A stretch of DNA of 64,000 nucleotides, taken from positions 16,675 to 80,674 of the forward strand of contig NZ_JADFUA010000014.1 of assembly GCF_015223195.1 (NCBI RefSeq). The letters are read 5' to 3'. Made by a program: the position numbers and the translations under genes. This DNA comes from Chitinilyticum piscinae (GTDB taxonomy: Bacteria > Pseudomonadota > Gammaproteobacteria > Burkholderiales > Chitinibacteraceae). Each line of letters opens with the position of its first letter. The stretch's first letter is position 1. The notes under the pieces were generated by a model. It was not told the DNA's origin and made no database searches. It was given only the letters and a program-made list of their open reading frames with translations. This document shows positions 8,186 to 16,379 of this stretch, piece after piece.

Positions 8186-8713
8186 ATGCACAGCCCGAAC
8201 CACCCGCACCCGCAAATCGTCAGCACCACCCTAGCGCTGCGCGCACTATCGCTCGACGCTTTTCTGGAAGAGCAATGGCTGCTGGATTGGGAAGAACATG
8301 CCTACCTCGCCGCACAGGACGCCGCGCTCGAAGCGCATCTGGAAGAACAACTGCTGCAGGACCGGGAAGAATACGCCTACCTCGCCGCACAGGACGCAGC
8401 GCTCGAAGCGCATTTGGAAGAACAGCTGCTGCAGGACTGGGAAGAACACGCCTATCTCGCCGCACAGGACACAGCGCTCGAAGTGCATTTGGAAGAACAG
8501 CTGCTGCGGAACTGGCAAGAACACGCCAACCAGACGGAGCAGGAAATCCTTCACCCGCACAACCAGAAATACGAGATCGTAGCGGCGCCGGAGGATGAAA
8601 ATCCGGAATGGCAGGAACAATGGCAAGACGCCCAGTCCGACATGGACGACTATTCCCGCTCGGAAGAAGAGGGTTGGTTCTACGCCGACGAAGATGGCCA
8701 CGACAAATCTTGA
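8186..8713 (+). CDS. Acidic protein with 25-residue tandem repeats
   Basis: A 175-residue protein with a strong AGGAGAAAGG site before the ATG at 8186. Residues 27-115 hold three full and one partial copies of a 25-residue unit (LEEQLLQDWEEHAYLAAQ, then DAALEAH), encoded by exact 75-bp units at 8264, 8339, 8414 and 8489. The unit is alpha-helical and strongly acidic. The tail (PEDENPEWQEQWQDAQSDMD) is also acidic, with aromatic residues. I know no family for it. It lies between the second cas2 and the leader of array 2 on the same strand. A DNA-mimic or protein-binding role is only a guess. Confidence 0.72.
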   Translation: MHSPNHPHPQIVSTTLALRALSLDAFLEEQWLLDWEEHAYLAAQDAALEAHLEEQLLQDREEYAYLAAQDAALEAHLEEQLLQDWEEHAYLAAQDTALEVHLEEQLLRNWQEHANQTEQEILHPHNQKYEIVAAPEDENPEWQEQWQDAQSDMDDYSRSEEEGWFYADEDGHDKS

Positions 8714-9032
8714 GCGCACCGGAGTCATCCGCATTCATCCACCAGTAGCACATCATGTTCCTCTTATCCAGCACACCTAATCCGCGCCACTGATGTATCA
8801 CTGCACCCGCTGCGAGCACGAACCATCCTGACCGTTGCCCTGCTGGCGCGCGGGCTTGACTCCTTGCGCGATCAGTCGCATAACAGCAACTGTCCGAAGT
8901 GCGGTGCACACACCCGCGTCGAGCGTTCGAACCGGCGACCGTCGTCCTAGCTGATTTTGTAAGCACGCGACGGACGCAAATCCATCGCCGGCCTGACCGC
9001 AAGCAACAGCCAACCTCGGCGAAACCCACCAT
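8714..9032. other. Gene-poor stretch before the leader of array 2
   Basis: About 320 bp with no ORF that I trust on either strand, no repeat and no clear terminator. It separates the acidic-repeat gene from the duplicated leader. Confidence 0.5.
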
Positions 9033-9198
9033 TTGCGAAAGTGTCTCAGTAATGCTGCCTCGCACATTGAAAAAGCAGCGCTTTTTGCCATTTTCATGGC
9101 AAGATGGAACAGTTTTCGGGTGCTTGTTGCAGAAACGTTGCACTTGCCTCGCAAACACCCGCTGCAAGCCAATAAACACGCGGCTTCCAGAGGGTAGA
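9033..9198 (+). promoter_or_regulatory. Leader of CRISPR array 2
   Basis: It is nearly identical over 166 bp to the leader of array 1, including the inverted repeat TTGCCATTTTCATGGCAA at 9085-9102. Both arrays can therefore be served by the same Cas1-Cas2 complex. Confidence 0.85.
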
Positions 9199-9570
9199 GT
9201 TTCCCCGCCCAGACTTTCCGAAGGGGATTAAGACCTGTTAGTGAATTGCACGCGGCCTGCCAACGTTTCCCCGCCCAGACTTTCCGAAGGGGATTAAGAC
9301 AAAAACACACCAATGACCGACGTGCTTACTTTGGTTTCCCCGCCCAGACTTTCCGAAGGGGATTAAGACTTCCGTCCAACTCAGCAGTGGACATTTTGTC
9401 GTTTCCCCGCCCAGACTTTCCGAAGGGGATTAAGACACTGCAGTGAAGCTGAGTGCGCCGCCGGCGAGTTTCCCCGCCCAGACTTTCCGAAGGGGATTAA
9501 GACTGTTTAACCTTGTGGATGTAAATACCATCTAGTTTCCCCGCCCAGACTTCCCGAAGGGGGTTAACAG
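9199..9570 (+). CRISPR. CRISPR array 2: 5 intact repeats, 1 degenerate repeat, 5 spacers
   Basis: Same 36-bp repeat as array 1, at 9199, 9265, 9334, 9401 and 9468; the copy at 9535-9570 has base changes and an altered end. Spacers of 30-33 bp are at 9235-9264, 9301-9333, 9370-9400, 9437-9467 and 9504-9534. The last repeat breaks at its TTAA, where an IS5-like terminal repeat (CAGGATGTTG) begins at 9568. Plus-strand transcription follows from the leader. Confidence 0.98.
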
Positions 9571-10751
9571 GATGTTGAAAAAGACATCACTCCGAAGTAA
9601 TGACTTCCTGTAGCCTTACAGTTGCAAACGCCCTTTCCCGTCAAAGGTAAAAACTCGTTATTTCGAGCCTTACCTTCACTAGTTTTCGGGCTTTTCCTGC
9701 TATTTGTCGGCTTCACGATGCAATCGTCCTTATGTTGCACCTTGCCGCCACCCGCACGGCGTCATCATCCGGGTCAGATTCCACGCCGCAAAGATCGTCA
9801 GCGCCTGGGCTTACGCCTTTGCGGTGCCGATGAAGCGGGTCTTGCGGAACCCGCCAATCGTCTTTGCCAACCGAAGCTTTCCTCAATCCGCCTGCGTACC
9901 TGCAGGCCGGTTTTGTAGCCCTTGCTGCGCTTGGTTCGACCATCCACTGCGCTACCGATTTTCTTGGTAGCGGTGTGCGTCTGAATACCCAGTGCCTTGA
10001 GCACCAATGTGTGACTGTCCAGATCGTAATCTATGTCTTAACCCAGCGTGCAACTCGGCTTCAAGGTGTGCCCCGCCATCGTTTCCGTGGCTTCCCACTC
10101 GACGGTGCCGGTCGCTTGGGTGGCCTTGACATCCACCACCAGGCCGTTGCGGTTCTCCATCAGGATGTGGTTCAGGTGGCGCAGCTTTGCCTCGGCAAAC
10201 TTGGCCTTCTTATACAGTTGCGCCTCCGAGTCGGTCTTCAACTGGTGCGTGGCCCATGCTTCAATCATCGTGCCGTCGACGCTGCAATGCTCGTCAGTGA
10301 CCAGTCCCGCCCAATCCGCGAGTGCCAGTATCCGGTCAAAGAACTGCCGCAGCCGGGTTTGCTCCAGCAGGCGGTCACGGCTGGCGCTGAAGGTACTGTG
10401 ATCCCAGACCGGGTCGTCAATGCGCAAGCCGAAAAACAGCGGAACAGCAGGTTGTTATCCTGTTGCTCGACCAGCGGACGCTTGCTGCGGATCGCAGGAC
10501 ATCACTTGCAGCAACAGCACCCGCTGCCGCAGCTCTGGTGGAATCGAGGAGCGGCCGACGGCGACATAACGAGCGTCGAACTCCGGGCTCATCGATGCCA
10601 GGATCGCATCGACCGCCTGCTTGAGTAGACGCAAGGGATGCACAACCGGTACGCGGATGATGAGGCGACATAAATAAACATCGCGCCCTGCATAAAGTCG
10701 TCGCCACTCATGAAAAGAAGCCCCGGAAGAAGAAGGCTGGATCACCCCCAT
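9568..10751 (-). pseudogene. IS5-family transposase, decayed element
   Basis: A broken transposase is spread over several frames on the minus strand. The N-terminal part (VHPLRLLKQAVDAILASMSP, then FDARYVAVGRSSIPPELR) lies at 10455-10751, the middle (DEHCSVDGTMIEAWATHQLK) at 10038-10427, and the end (SAVDGRTKRSKGYKTGLQVR, then RRIEESFGW) near 9820-9960. These are IS5-family (DDE) blocks with frameshifts and a missing piece around 10038. The left end (9568 onward: CAGGATGTTGAAAAAG) matches the end of the fragment at 56560-56774. I could not find the right terminal repeat. Confidence 0.85.
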
Positions 10752-11101
10752 GAGCTTTCTTCATGCCGACACAGGAATTTCATTGGCCTGCTATGAAAGC
10801 AGGGGCGATTCAATTCATCACATGGACCTTGAGACCATCCCCCTTTTCACAAGCTTGTGAACCATTTCTCAGAACTACATTCACGTAATATAACGTCATG
10901 AAAAATCATCTTTTCATATCCGCCAGAATCAGTAACACATCAGGTCGTCGTTGCTGCTATGGGTTTAACGTTATAACTCCCGTGCTTCTCACCGCCTCGC
11001 CACCGTCGCCATGTACATAGACGAAGAGGTCAAAGCACGGGCATCTGCGAAACTTGCTGATTGGTTTTCCTAATTAGACACAATACATCCAGGAGAGGGC
11101 C
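10752..11101. other. Intergenic stretch
   Basis: About 350 bp between the IS5 remnant and the SHOCT gene. It is AT-richer than the CRISPR region. No ORF, repeat array or terminator can be supported; the SHOCT gene's promoter should lie near its end. Confidence 0.4.
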
Positions 11102-11332
11102 ATGCAATACCTAATTGCTTTTTTCTTTATCTGCTTCGCCATTTATATGGCCATCAAGAGTATTGTAAATATCATGGCATCTCTTCAAGACAAAATCATG
11201 CCCAAGAAACCTGTATCAACAGAGGAACGACTCTATGTTGCTGATGAAATCAAAAAATTATCCATCCTCCTTCATGAAGGACTAATCAGCAAGGAAGAAT
11301 TCAACCGACAAAAGTCTAGGCTACTTCAATGA
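11102..11332 (+). CDS. Small membrane-anchored SHOCT-domain protein
   Basis: A 76-residue protein with a hydrophobic N-terminal segment (residues 3-22, LIAFFFICFAIYMAIKSIV), likely one membrane helix. The C-terminal SHOCT motif is DEIKKLSILLHEGLISKEEF followed by NRQKSRLL. An AGGAGAGGGCC precedes the ATG. SHOCT motifs are short helical oligomerisation tails; no specific function can be read. The base composition is AT-richer than the CRISPR genes. Confidence 0.78.
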   Translation: MQYLIAFFFICFAIYMAIKSIVNIMASLQDKIMPKKPVSTEERLYVADEIKKLSILLHEGLISKEEFNRQKSRLLQ

Positions 11333-11475
11333 ATTTTTGAAAAATTCCACGAATCTATATTCTTTGCACAACTGGACACCTCGAATAACCCAGCGCGGAT
11401 TCAAAAAGTAAGCAACATGAGCAGATTTTCCTAATCGTCCTGCGGCATTGGCAATATCACCTGATCTGGTAGCCC

Positions 11476-11650
11476 AAGTTCCGATTCCGTGTCCTGAATG
11501 GGCTGGTCGGGTATGAGGAGTGCCATTGTGTCATAACGTTCTATCAGCAACTGGGCTGTGAGGTTATTGCACTGAATCTACAACCGGATCATATACACCT
11601 TCCGAAGGTTATAGACATTAAATGTCCATGCGCACATGCCCAGCACCACA
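11476..11650 (+). pseudogene. IS200-like TnpA (Y1 transposase) fragment
   Basis: In one frame the DNA reads KFRFRVLNGLVGYEEC then EVIALNLQPDHIHL, which matches the start and HUH motif of IS200-type TnpA. The rest of the gene, including the catalytic tyrosine, is gone. The remainder of 11333-11760 shows no gene. Confidence 0.6.
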
Positions 11651-11760
11651 TTGCGTATGCCACACAGAGCGTGTTCGATAGGAACCCGGCTCACACAAGC
11701 AAACACAGAACGTCATGCTTCTGTTATTTTCCGTAATCATCACCTCGCACGGCACTCAGC

Positions 11761-13389
11761 ATGGCCAGACTCCATCCAAGTTCTCTGCCCTCGGTGAAAA
11801 CCCATGGCGGTATGTATCGTGAACTGCAAATCATCGAGCAACTGCAGCAGCAACTTTCAGATCACTATACGGTTTTCCATCACCTGGATTGGGCACTCAT
11901 CGATGCTGGACGCGAACATCATGGCGAACTAGATGTCGTCGTCATGAACGGTAATGGCGATCTCGTCATCTGCGAAATCAAGGCAGGGGATGTGTTGGAA
12001 CGTGATGGGCAGTACTTCAAGCTCTACACGTCCGGCGAGAAGAATGTCAGCAGGCAGTGCCAAATCCAGCAACGTGTACTGCAAAGTCGTTTGAAGGAAG
12101 CAGGAATCAACCAAGCGCATGTAGCGATGTTCCTTGTATTACCGGACTACCGTTGCCTCATGGGGGCAGGCTTGGCGCTACCCCGGTCCTTGATTGTTGA
12201 CTCTAGAGAATGCCATGCACTGGCACAGCGGGTGCGAGAAGTGCTTCCTGAAACAAGTTTGTCGGCACAAGGCGAGCGGGTTACGGCTTTCCTGAAAAAT
12301 CTATTCCAGATCCGGTTGGACTTGTCAGCCCGTGCGAAACAGCTTGCAAATACTGTCCATCAACTCGCTGGTGGGCTGTCTACCTGGATACCGAGGATTC
12401 GTCACAACAGCGGCATCATCCAAGTTCAAGGCACAGCTGGCTCTGGAAAAACGCAACTTGCGTTCCAGCTGCTGGAGCAATCTACGGCTAAGGAACACGC
12501 GCTATACGTCTGTTATAACCGAGCCCTTGCAGACCGAATGATTGCCAGTCTGCCTCCCCGCGTGCAGGCACAAACGTTTCATGAAGGGTGTGTCAGCCTC
12601 TGGCGCCAACGGAAAGGTGAACCCGATTTTGCAGATCCCGCGTTTTTCCAGGAGTCCGAGCGTCATTATCTCGAGCATGAATTTCAGCCACGGTATGACC
12701 TGCTCATCGTGGATGAGTCGCAGGACTTCGAACCGGAATGGATTTTGGCTCTGGCGAAGCAACTCAAAGAGAATGGTCGGATGTATGTGCTGGGCGACGA
12801 AGATCAACGCGTCTATAGCCGCGAACCCTTCGATATTCCCGAGGCAATTTGCATCGACAGTCCAGATAACTATCGAACACCTCGCATGGTTTGCGCCATG
12901 ATCAACGCGCTGGGACTGGGCACCCGGGTGATCGAAGCCCTTTCACCTCTGGAAGGCTCGCTCCCGTCCATCCGACTGTATTCTGAATCTGGCAATAACC
13001 TTTTTAGCGCGACCCGTGCTGCGGTGAATGAATTCGAAAAAGCAGGCTATCCCTTGTCAGACATCGTGGTATTGACCTTCCGCGGCCATCACCACTCCGC
13101 ACTATGTTCCCTGGACCAACTGGGTAGCTGGAATGTCAAAAGTTATACCGGCAGTTTTGACAAGGACGGCAATCCGATCTGGCGGGACGGGGAACTCCTG
13201 ATCGACAGCATCAGCCGCTATAAAGGGCAATCATCGCCCGCTGTCGTGCTAACCGAGCTGGATTTCACCGAACTGGATGAGCAAACTCGGCGTCGGTTGT
13301 TTGTGGGCATGACTCGCGCATGCATGGCCGTCAGTATGGTGATGACTGCGGAGGCTGAGCAGGTACTCATGAAACAGCTGGGAGCGTAA
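11761..13389 (+). CDS. NERD nuclease-domain / UvrD-like helicase fusion
   Basis: A 542-residue protein. Residues 20-130 form a NERD-type nuclease domain with GELDVVVMNGNGDLVICEIK, the acidic and EIK residues of a PD-(D/E)XK-like site. A superfamily 1 helicase follows: Walker A GTAGSGKT at 224-231, Walker B LLIVDESQDFEPEW, motif III GDEDQRVY, motif IV DNYRTPR, and C-terminal RLFVGMTRA. It has no partner gene on its strand except the small ORF 65 bp downstream. Stand-alone NERD-helicases are common in defence islands. The ATG has no strong Shine-Dalgarno; another is at 11815. Confidence 0.85.
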   Translation: MARLHPSSLPSVKTHGGMYRELQIIEQLQQQLSDHYTVFHHLDWALIDAGREHHGELDVVVMNGNGDLVICEIKAGDVLERDGQYFKLYTSGEKNVSRQCQIQQRVLQSRLKEAGINQAHVAMFLVLPDYRCLMGAGLALPRSLIVDSRECHALAQRVREVLPETSLSAQGERVTAFLKNLFQIRLDLSARAKQLANTVHQLAGGLSTWIPRIRHNSGIIQVQGTAGSGKTQLAFQLLEQSTAKEHALYVCYNRALADRMIASLPPRVQAQTFHEGCVSLWRQRKGEPDFADPAFFQESERHYLEHEFQPRYDLLIVDESQDFEPEWILALAKQLKENGRMYVLGDEDQRVYSREPFDIPEAICIDSPDNYRTPRMVCAMINALGLGTRVIEALSPLEGSLPSIRLYSESGNNLFSATRAAVNEFEKAGYPLSDIVVLTFRGHHHSALCSLDQLGSWNVKSYTGSFDKDGNPIWRDGELLIDSISRYKGQSSPAVVLTELDFTELDEQTRRRLFVGMTRACMAVSMVMTAEAEQVLMKQLGA

Positions 13390-13454
13390 GACTACGCCTA
13401 CATGCCTTGCCTGCTATCATTCAATTCGGTTCTTCAACTGTTTAGAGGCATGGA

Positions 13455-13712
13455 ATGCATAATGATATCGAGCTGATCTTTTCTCCTCTGCAACAGAAGT
13501 ACACTGAGAACGATCAGACGGTGGAGGTGTGCATCTATCGCCTGCCAGATTCAGGCTGGACACTGGAGGTCGTGGATCAATACAACAACTCCACCATCTT
13601 CGATGGTGAGTTCGAAAGCGATCAGGACGCCTTTGATCTGTTCCTTTCTGAAATCAGAGAACAAGGTATCGAATCATTCATCGGCCTTGCGCCAGGTGTA
13701 GTAGTCCATTGA
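13455..13712 (+). CDS. Small acidic protein of unknown function
   Basis: An 85-residue protein with AGAGG before the ATG. It is acidic, with a beta-rich pattern (WTLEVVDQYNNSTIFDGEFE), and shows no membrane segment. I do not recognise the family. It follows the NERD-helicase by 65 bp and may be co-transcribed. Confidence 0.65.
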   Translation: MHNDIELIFSPLQQKYTENDQTVEVCIYRLPDSGWTLEVVDQYNNSTIFDGEFESDQDAFDLFLSEIREQGIESFIGLAPGVVVH

Positions 13713-13732
13713 TCCTGGAGCAACGGCATGGA

Positions 13733-15094
13733 CTAATGCCGATGAGCGGCCTTCCAAGTAGTGTACTCGGACGGTCGTAAGCCATAGCGCGCGAGCACCC
13801 CCTCATGCAGCCTGCGGAGTTCTTCAACAATCAGTGCTTGTACGGCAGCTTGTTCACCCTCGGGAATACGTTCAGCCACGGCACGCTGAATACAGGAAAA
13901 CGAATCAAGTTCCGGATGCCGAATGACTTCACGAATGGTTTGCTTGATGAAATCACGCCATGCCAAGCGAAGGGGGTCTGGCTCGGCCAAGTCTTGTTTG
14001 ATCGCCAGATATTCCTGTGTAGAACGTTCATAGGCCCAGACATACAGATCACGTAAAAGCTCGACGCGAGTCATTTCGTATACGCCGAGAGTGGCTCGAC
14101 TGTAAGCTTGCTCCGGCACATCCAAAAAAGTTAGTGGACATAGGTTCGCTCGGAACAGCGGCAGATTCGCGGCTAATCGCGAGGTGCGCTTGTTGATGTC
14201 GGCAAAAGGTTGCAGGTAGGGCAAATGCACCATCATGAAGAAGGATTGCTCAAACGGATCGGCAATCTGGTTGGCTTTGCCCAAAAGCACCTCCAGTGCG
14301 TCGTCGATTTGCTGCGGTGTTGAGAGCGGGCGATAAACGCTTTTGCTTATATCGACGGCGTGCTGGCGAATTCGCCCCTCATCGGCGGGATTGGGCAGCA
14401 AGTTTTCTGCCAAAGCACTGTGCAAGTTCATCAGCGTGTAGCGGTTGAGTTCCGCGCCATCGATGTTTTCGACCAGCAGTTCAATCGCTGTTTTATGGTT
14501 CAGGATCATCTGTGTTTCGATGGCCGCCTTACCCCGTGCAGCCTTGCCATGCTCGATGAGCTCACGCGTGTCGAGCCGGGAGTAGGTATTGCCCTCCAGA
14601 TGGCTTGACGCCCACGACAGGTCGATGAGCAATCGGTTCAGAATGGCGCGGCTGTAGGTACCCGCAGGCTCTCGAGCGTCAGCCGTCCTGCCCATCCGAT
14701 GTAATTGGCGGCGCAGCGGCTCCGACAAATACCATGTCTCATTGGGGCGGTAGGCATCAAGCAAATCTCGCTGGTAGCCTACCGGCTTGCGTGCCTCCAG
14801 AGGTTGGTCGATATAGGCAAGGATGTCCTGGCTATCGGCAGACAGTGGAATGAAAGGCGGGAAACGGTCGACTATGGTGGCTGGTACACCGCTGCCAGAT
14901 TGAGTATCTGCACGAAAATAGCGACGAGCCCGACCTTCGCCCTCAGCTTTGACTTGCCTGCTATCAATCAGCTTTGCGATCAGGCGTTGCGCAGTTCGCC
15001 TGGCGATGCCGGGGTGCGCGGTCAGCAGTTCGGCCAGTGTCAATCCGTTCTTGGATGCTTGGATACTGTTCAGTAACTCTGAGGTAGATGACAT
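13733..15094 (-). CDS. Fic family protein with N-terminal winged helix
   Basis: A 453-residue protein from the ATG at 15094 (a longer frame opens at 15130). Residues 1-70 are a winged-helix DNA-binding domain (GLTLAELLTAHPGIARRTAQ). The Fic core contains HLPYLQPFADINKRTSRLAA, a variant of HPFxDGNGRxxR in which Asn-Lys-Arg replaces Gly-Asn-Gly-Arg. Upstream SSHLEGN resembles the (S/T)xxxE(G/N) inhibitory helix, so the enzyme is probably self-inhibited. Fic domains usually AMPylate target proteins. GGCGC-containing repeats just upstream suggest autoregulation. Confidence 0.88.
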   Translation of the reverse strand: MSSTSELLNSIQASKNGLTLAELLTAHPGIARRTAQRLIAKLIDSRQVKAEGEGRARRYFRADTQSGSGVPATIVDRFPPFIPLSADSQDILAYIDQPLEARKPVGYQRDLLDAYRPNETWYLSEPLRRQLHRMGRTADAREPAGTYSRAILNRLLIDLSWASSHLEGNTYSRLDTRELIEHGKAARGKAAIETQMILNHKTAIELLVENIDGAELNRYTLMNLHSALAENLLPNPADEGRIRQHAVDISKSVYRPLSTPQQIDDALEVLLGKANQIADPFEQSFFMMVHLPYLQPFADINKRTSRLAANLPLFRANLCPLTFLDVPEQAYSRATLGVYEMTRVELLRDLYVWAYERSTQEYLAIKQDLAEPDPLRLAWRDFIKQTIREVIRHPELDSFSCIQRAVAERIPEGEQAAVQALIVEELRRLHEGVLARYGLRPSEYTTWKAAHRH

Positions 15095-15100
15095 CGCGTT

Positions 15101-15201
15101 GTGGCGCCGTTCGGGATACATGTGGCGCAATTATGGCGCTATTTATGAAACTGCGCCAAAATCAGCGCGAAAAAATGGCGCAGTTCACGGTAAATTGCGC
15201 C
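15101..15201. promoter_or_regulatory. Candidate operator array of the Fic gene
   Basis: Perfect inverted repeats AACTGCGCCA (15149-15158) and TGGCGCAGTT (15176-15185) sit inside a second pair, GGCGCAATT (15123-15131) and AATTGCGCC (15193-15201). More GGCGC boxes are at 15102 and 15135. They lie directly upstream of a gene whose product starts with a winged helix, so self-binding is likely. Confidence 0.6.
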
Positions 15202-15739
15202 GCACGCTGGATGACATCGGTCGGCCTTACGATACTATGTATATGCCCTTTAGCCACCCTGTTCAGATGGCGCAGACTAATGATTTGGTTCTACGCCAGC
15301 GGGTTCGGAAATCTAGAAAGAAGGGTGATTCCAAATGAGCCGTCAACCCCCCCTCCCTGAAGGGAGGGCTTGAGGTCGTAAGGCTGATAGCCCGAGGTTG
15401 ACCAGACCGAGGCGGATTCACATCCGCCTACGTTGTGCAGAAGACAGCAAGACCCACCCACGGATGCTTCCTCAGTCCGTGGCTCTGGAAGAAGTGATTG
15501 CAGACACGCTTCGGGTAAGCACGAAACGGGTCACTTCGGATCAGGCAACTGATTACCTGCTGCGCAACATGGCTGAACCAGATAGTAACGCCTCGGCCTT
15601 AAGGCCGTGAATTCGATGTTCTGGCCGAAACCGTGTTGGCTTTCGGCGAATACCCCTTTTTGTGCGTGATCCGGGCTACCGAGGCCATGGAGGCATCTCT
15701 GCGGCCATTAGCTGGGCACGTCTGCTGCAAATTGCAGTA
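15202..15739. other. Gene-poor stretch with insertion-sequence-like end
   Basis: No convincing gene. Around 15347-15375 the DNA has CCCTCCCTGAAGGGAGGGCT, similar to the hairpin (CCCTGAAGGACGGGG) at the ends of the IS200/IS605 element at 53551-55350, so this is probably an old element end. The 70-codon frame at 15398-15610 starts with TTG and has no recognisable content. Confidence 0.4.
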
Positions 15740-15767
15740 TGTCAGATACTAATTTATACTTCTGACA
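15740..15767. promoter_or_regulatory. Candidate AbiEi operator
   Basis: A perfect inverted repeat TGTCAGA (15740-15746) and TCTGACA (15761-15767), 14 bp apart, lies just before the AAGGAG site and ATG of the antitoxin gene. A second palindrome CTGCAAATTGCAG is at 15725-15737. AbiEi antitoxins are known to repress their own promoter by binding inverted repeats. Confidence 0.7.
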
Positions 15768-15782
15768 AAAGGAGCCGTAACC

Positions 15783-16379
15783 ATGAGTCATCTTGCCGAG
15801 AACATCTTGTCTGCCGCCCGGGCCATGCCCGAGGGGGGGCTGTTGTCGCCCAAGGAGTTCCTGCATCTGGGCTCGCGGGCGGCCATCGATAAAACCTTGT
15901 CCCGGCTGGCTCAGGAAGGGAAGCTTCTGCGCGTGACTCGCGGGGCCTATGTCGCACCCCATGAGGGCCGGTTTGGTTCCCGCCCGCCATCCACCGAGTC
16001 CGTGGTGCAGGCCATCGAGGCCAGTTGCGGTGAAACGGTCGTGGCAAACGGCGCGGCTGAAGCCAATGCGCTGGGACTGACCACGCAGGTGCCGACCCGC
16101 GAGGTCTTTCTCACCTCCGGCGCATCCCGTACCCTGCATCTCGGTAGTCGGTGCGTGGAGCTCAAGCACGGCAACCGCTGGCAACTGCTGCTGGGCAAAC
16201 GTCCTGCGGGCAAGGTGATCCGCGCGCTGTCATGGCTGGGGCCAGAGGGCGCACCGGCGGCGCTAAAGCAACTGCGCGCAAAACTGCCCGAGTCCGAATG
16301 GGAAGCTGTGCGTGGCGTGAGGGCCGCACTGCCGAGCTGGATGGCCAAAGTGGTCAGCGAGGCCACGGCACATGGCTGA
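15783..16379 (+). CDS. abiEi: Type IV toxin-antitoxin antitoxin AbiEi
   Basis: A 198-residue protein with an N-terminal winged helix (LLSPKEFLHLGSRAAIDKTL, then LLRVTRGAYVAP) and the C-terminal domain of AbiEi antitoxins (VANGAAEANALGLTTQVPTR). AbiEi neutralises the AbiEii toxin and represses the operon. An AAGGAG lies upstream. The toxin gene overlaps its 3' end by 8 bp, the usual arrangement. Together they form an abortive-infection and plasmid-stabilising module. Confidence 0.9.
   Translation: MSHLAENILSAARAMPEGGLLSPKEFLHLGSRAAIDKTLSRLAQEGKLLRVTRGAYVAPHEGRFGSRPPSTESVVQAIEASCGETVVANGAAEANALGLTTQVPTREVFLTSGASRTLHLGSRCVELKHGNRWQLLLGKRPAGKVIRALSWLGPEGAPAALKQLRAKLPESEWEAVRGVRAALPSWMAKVVSEATAHG

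Noticed and set aside
9246..9446. Repeated FPAQTFRRGLR frame
   Set aside because: Same reason, array 2.
9864..10628. 254-codon plus-strand frame
   Set aside because: Antisense of the decayed IS5 transposase.
15398..15610. 70-codon frame starting with TTG
   Set aside because: No ribosome site or recognisable product; the region looks like decayed IS DNA.
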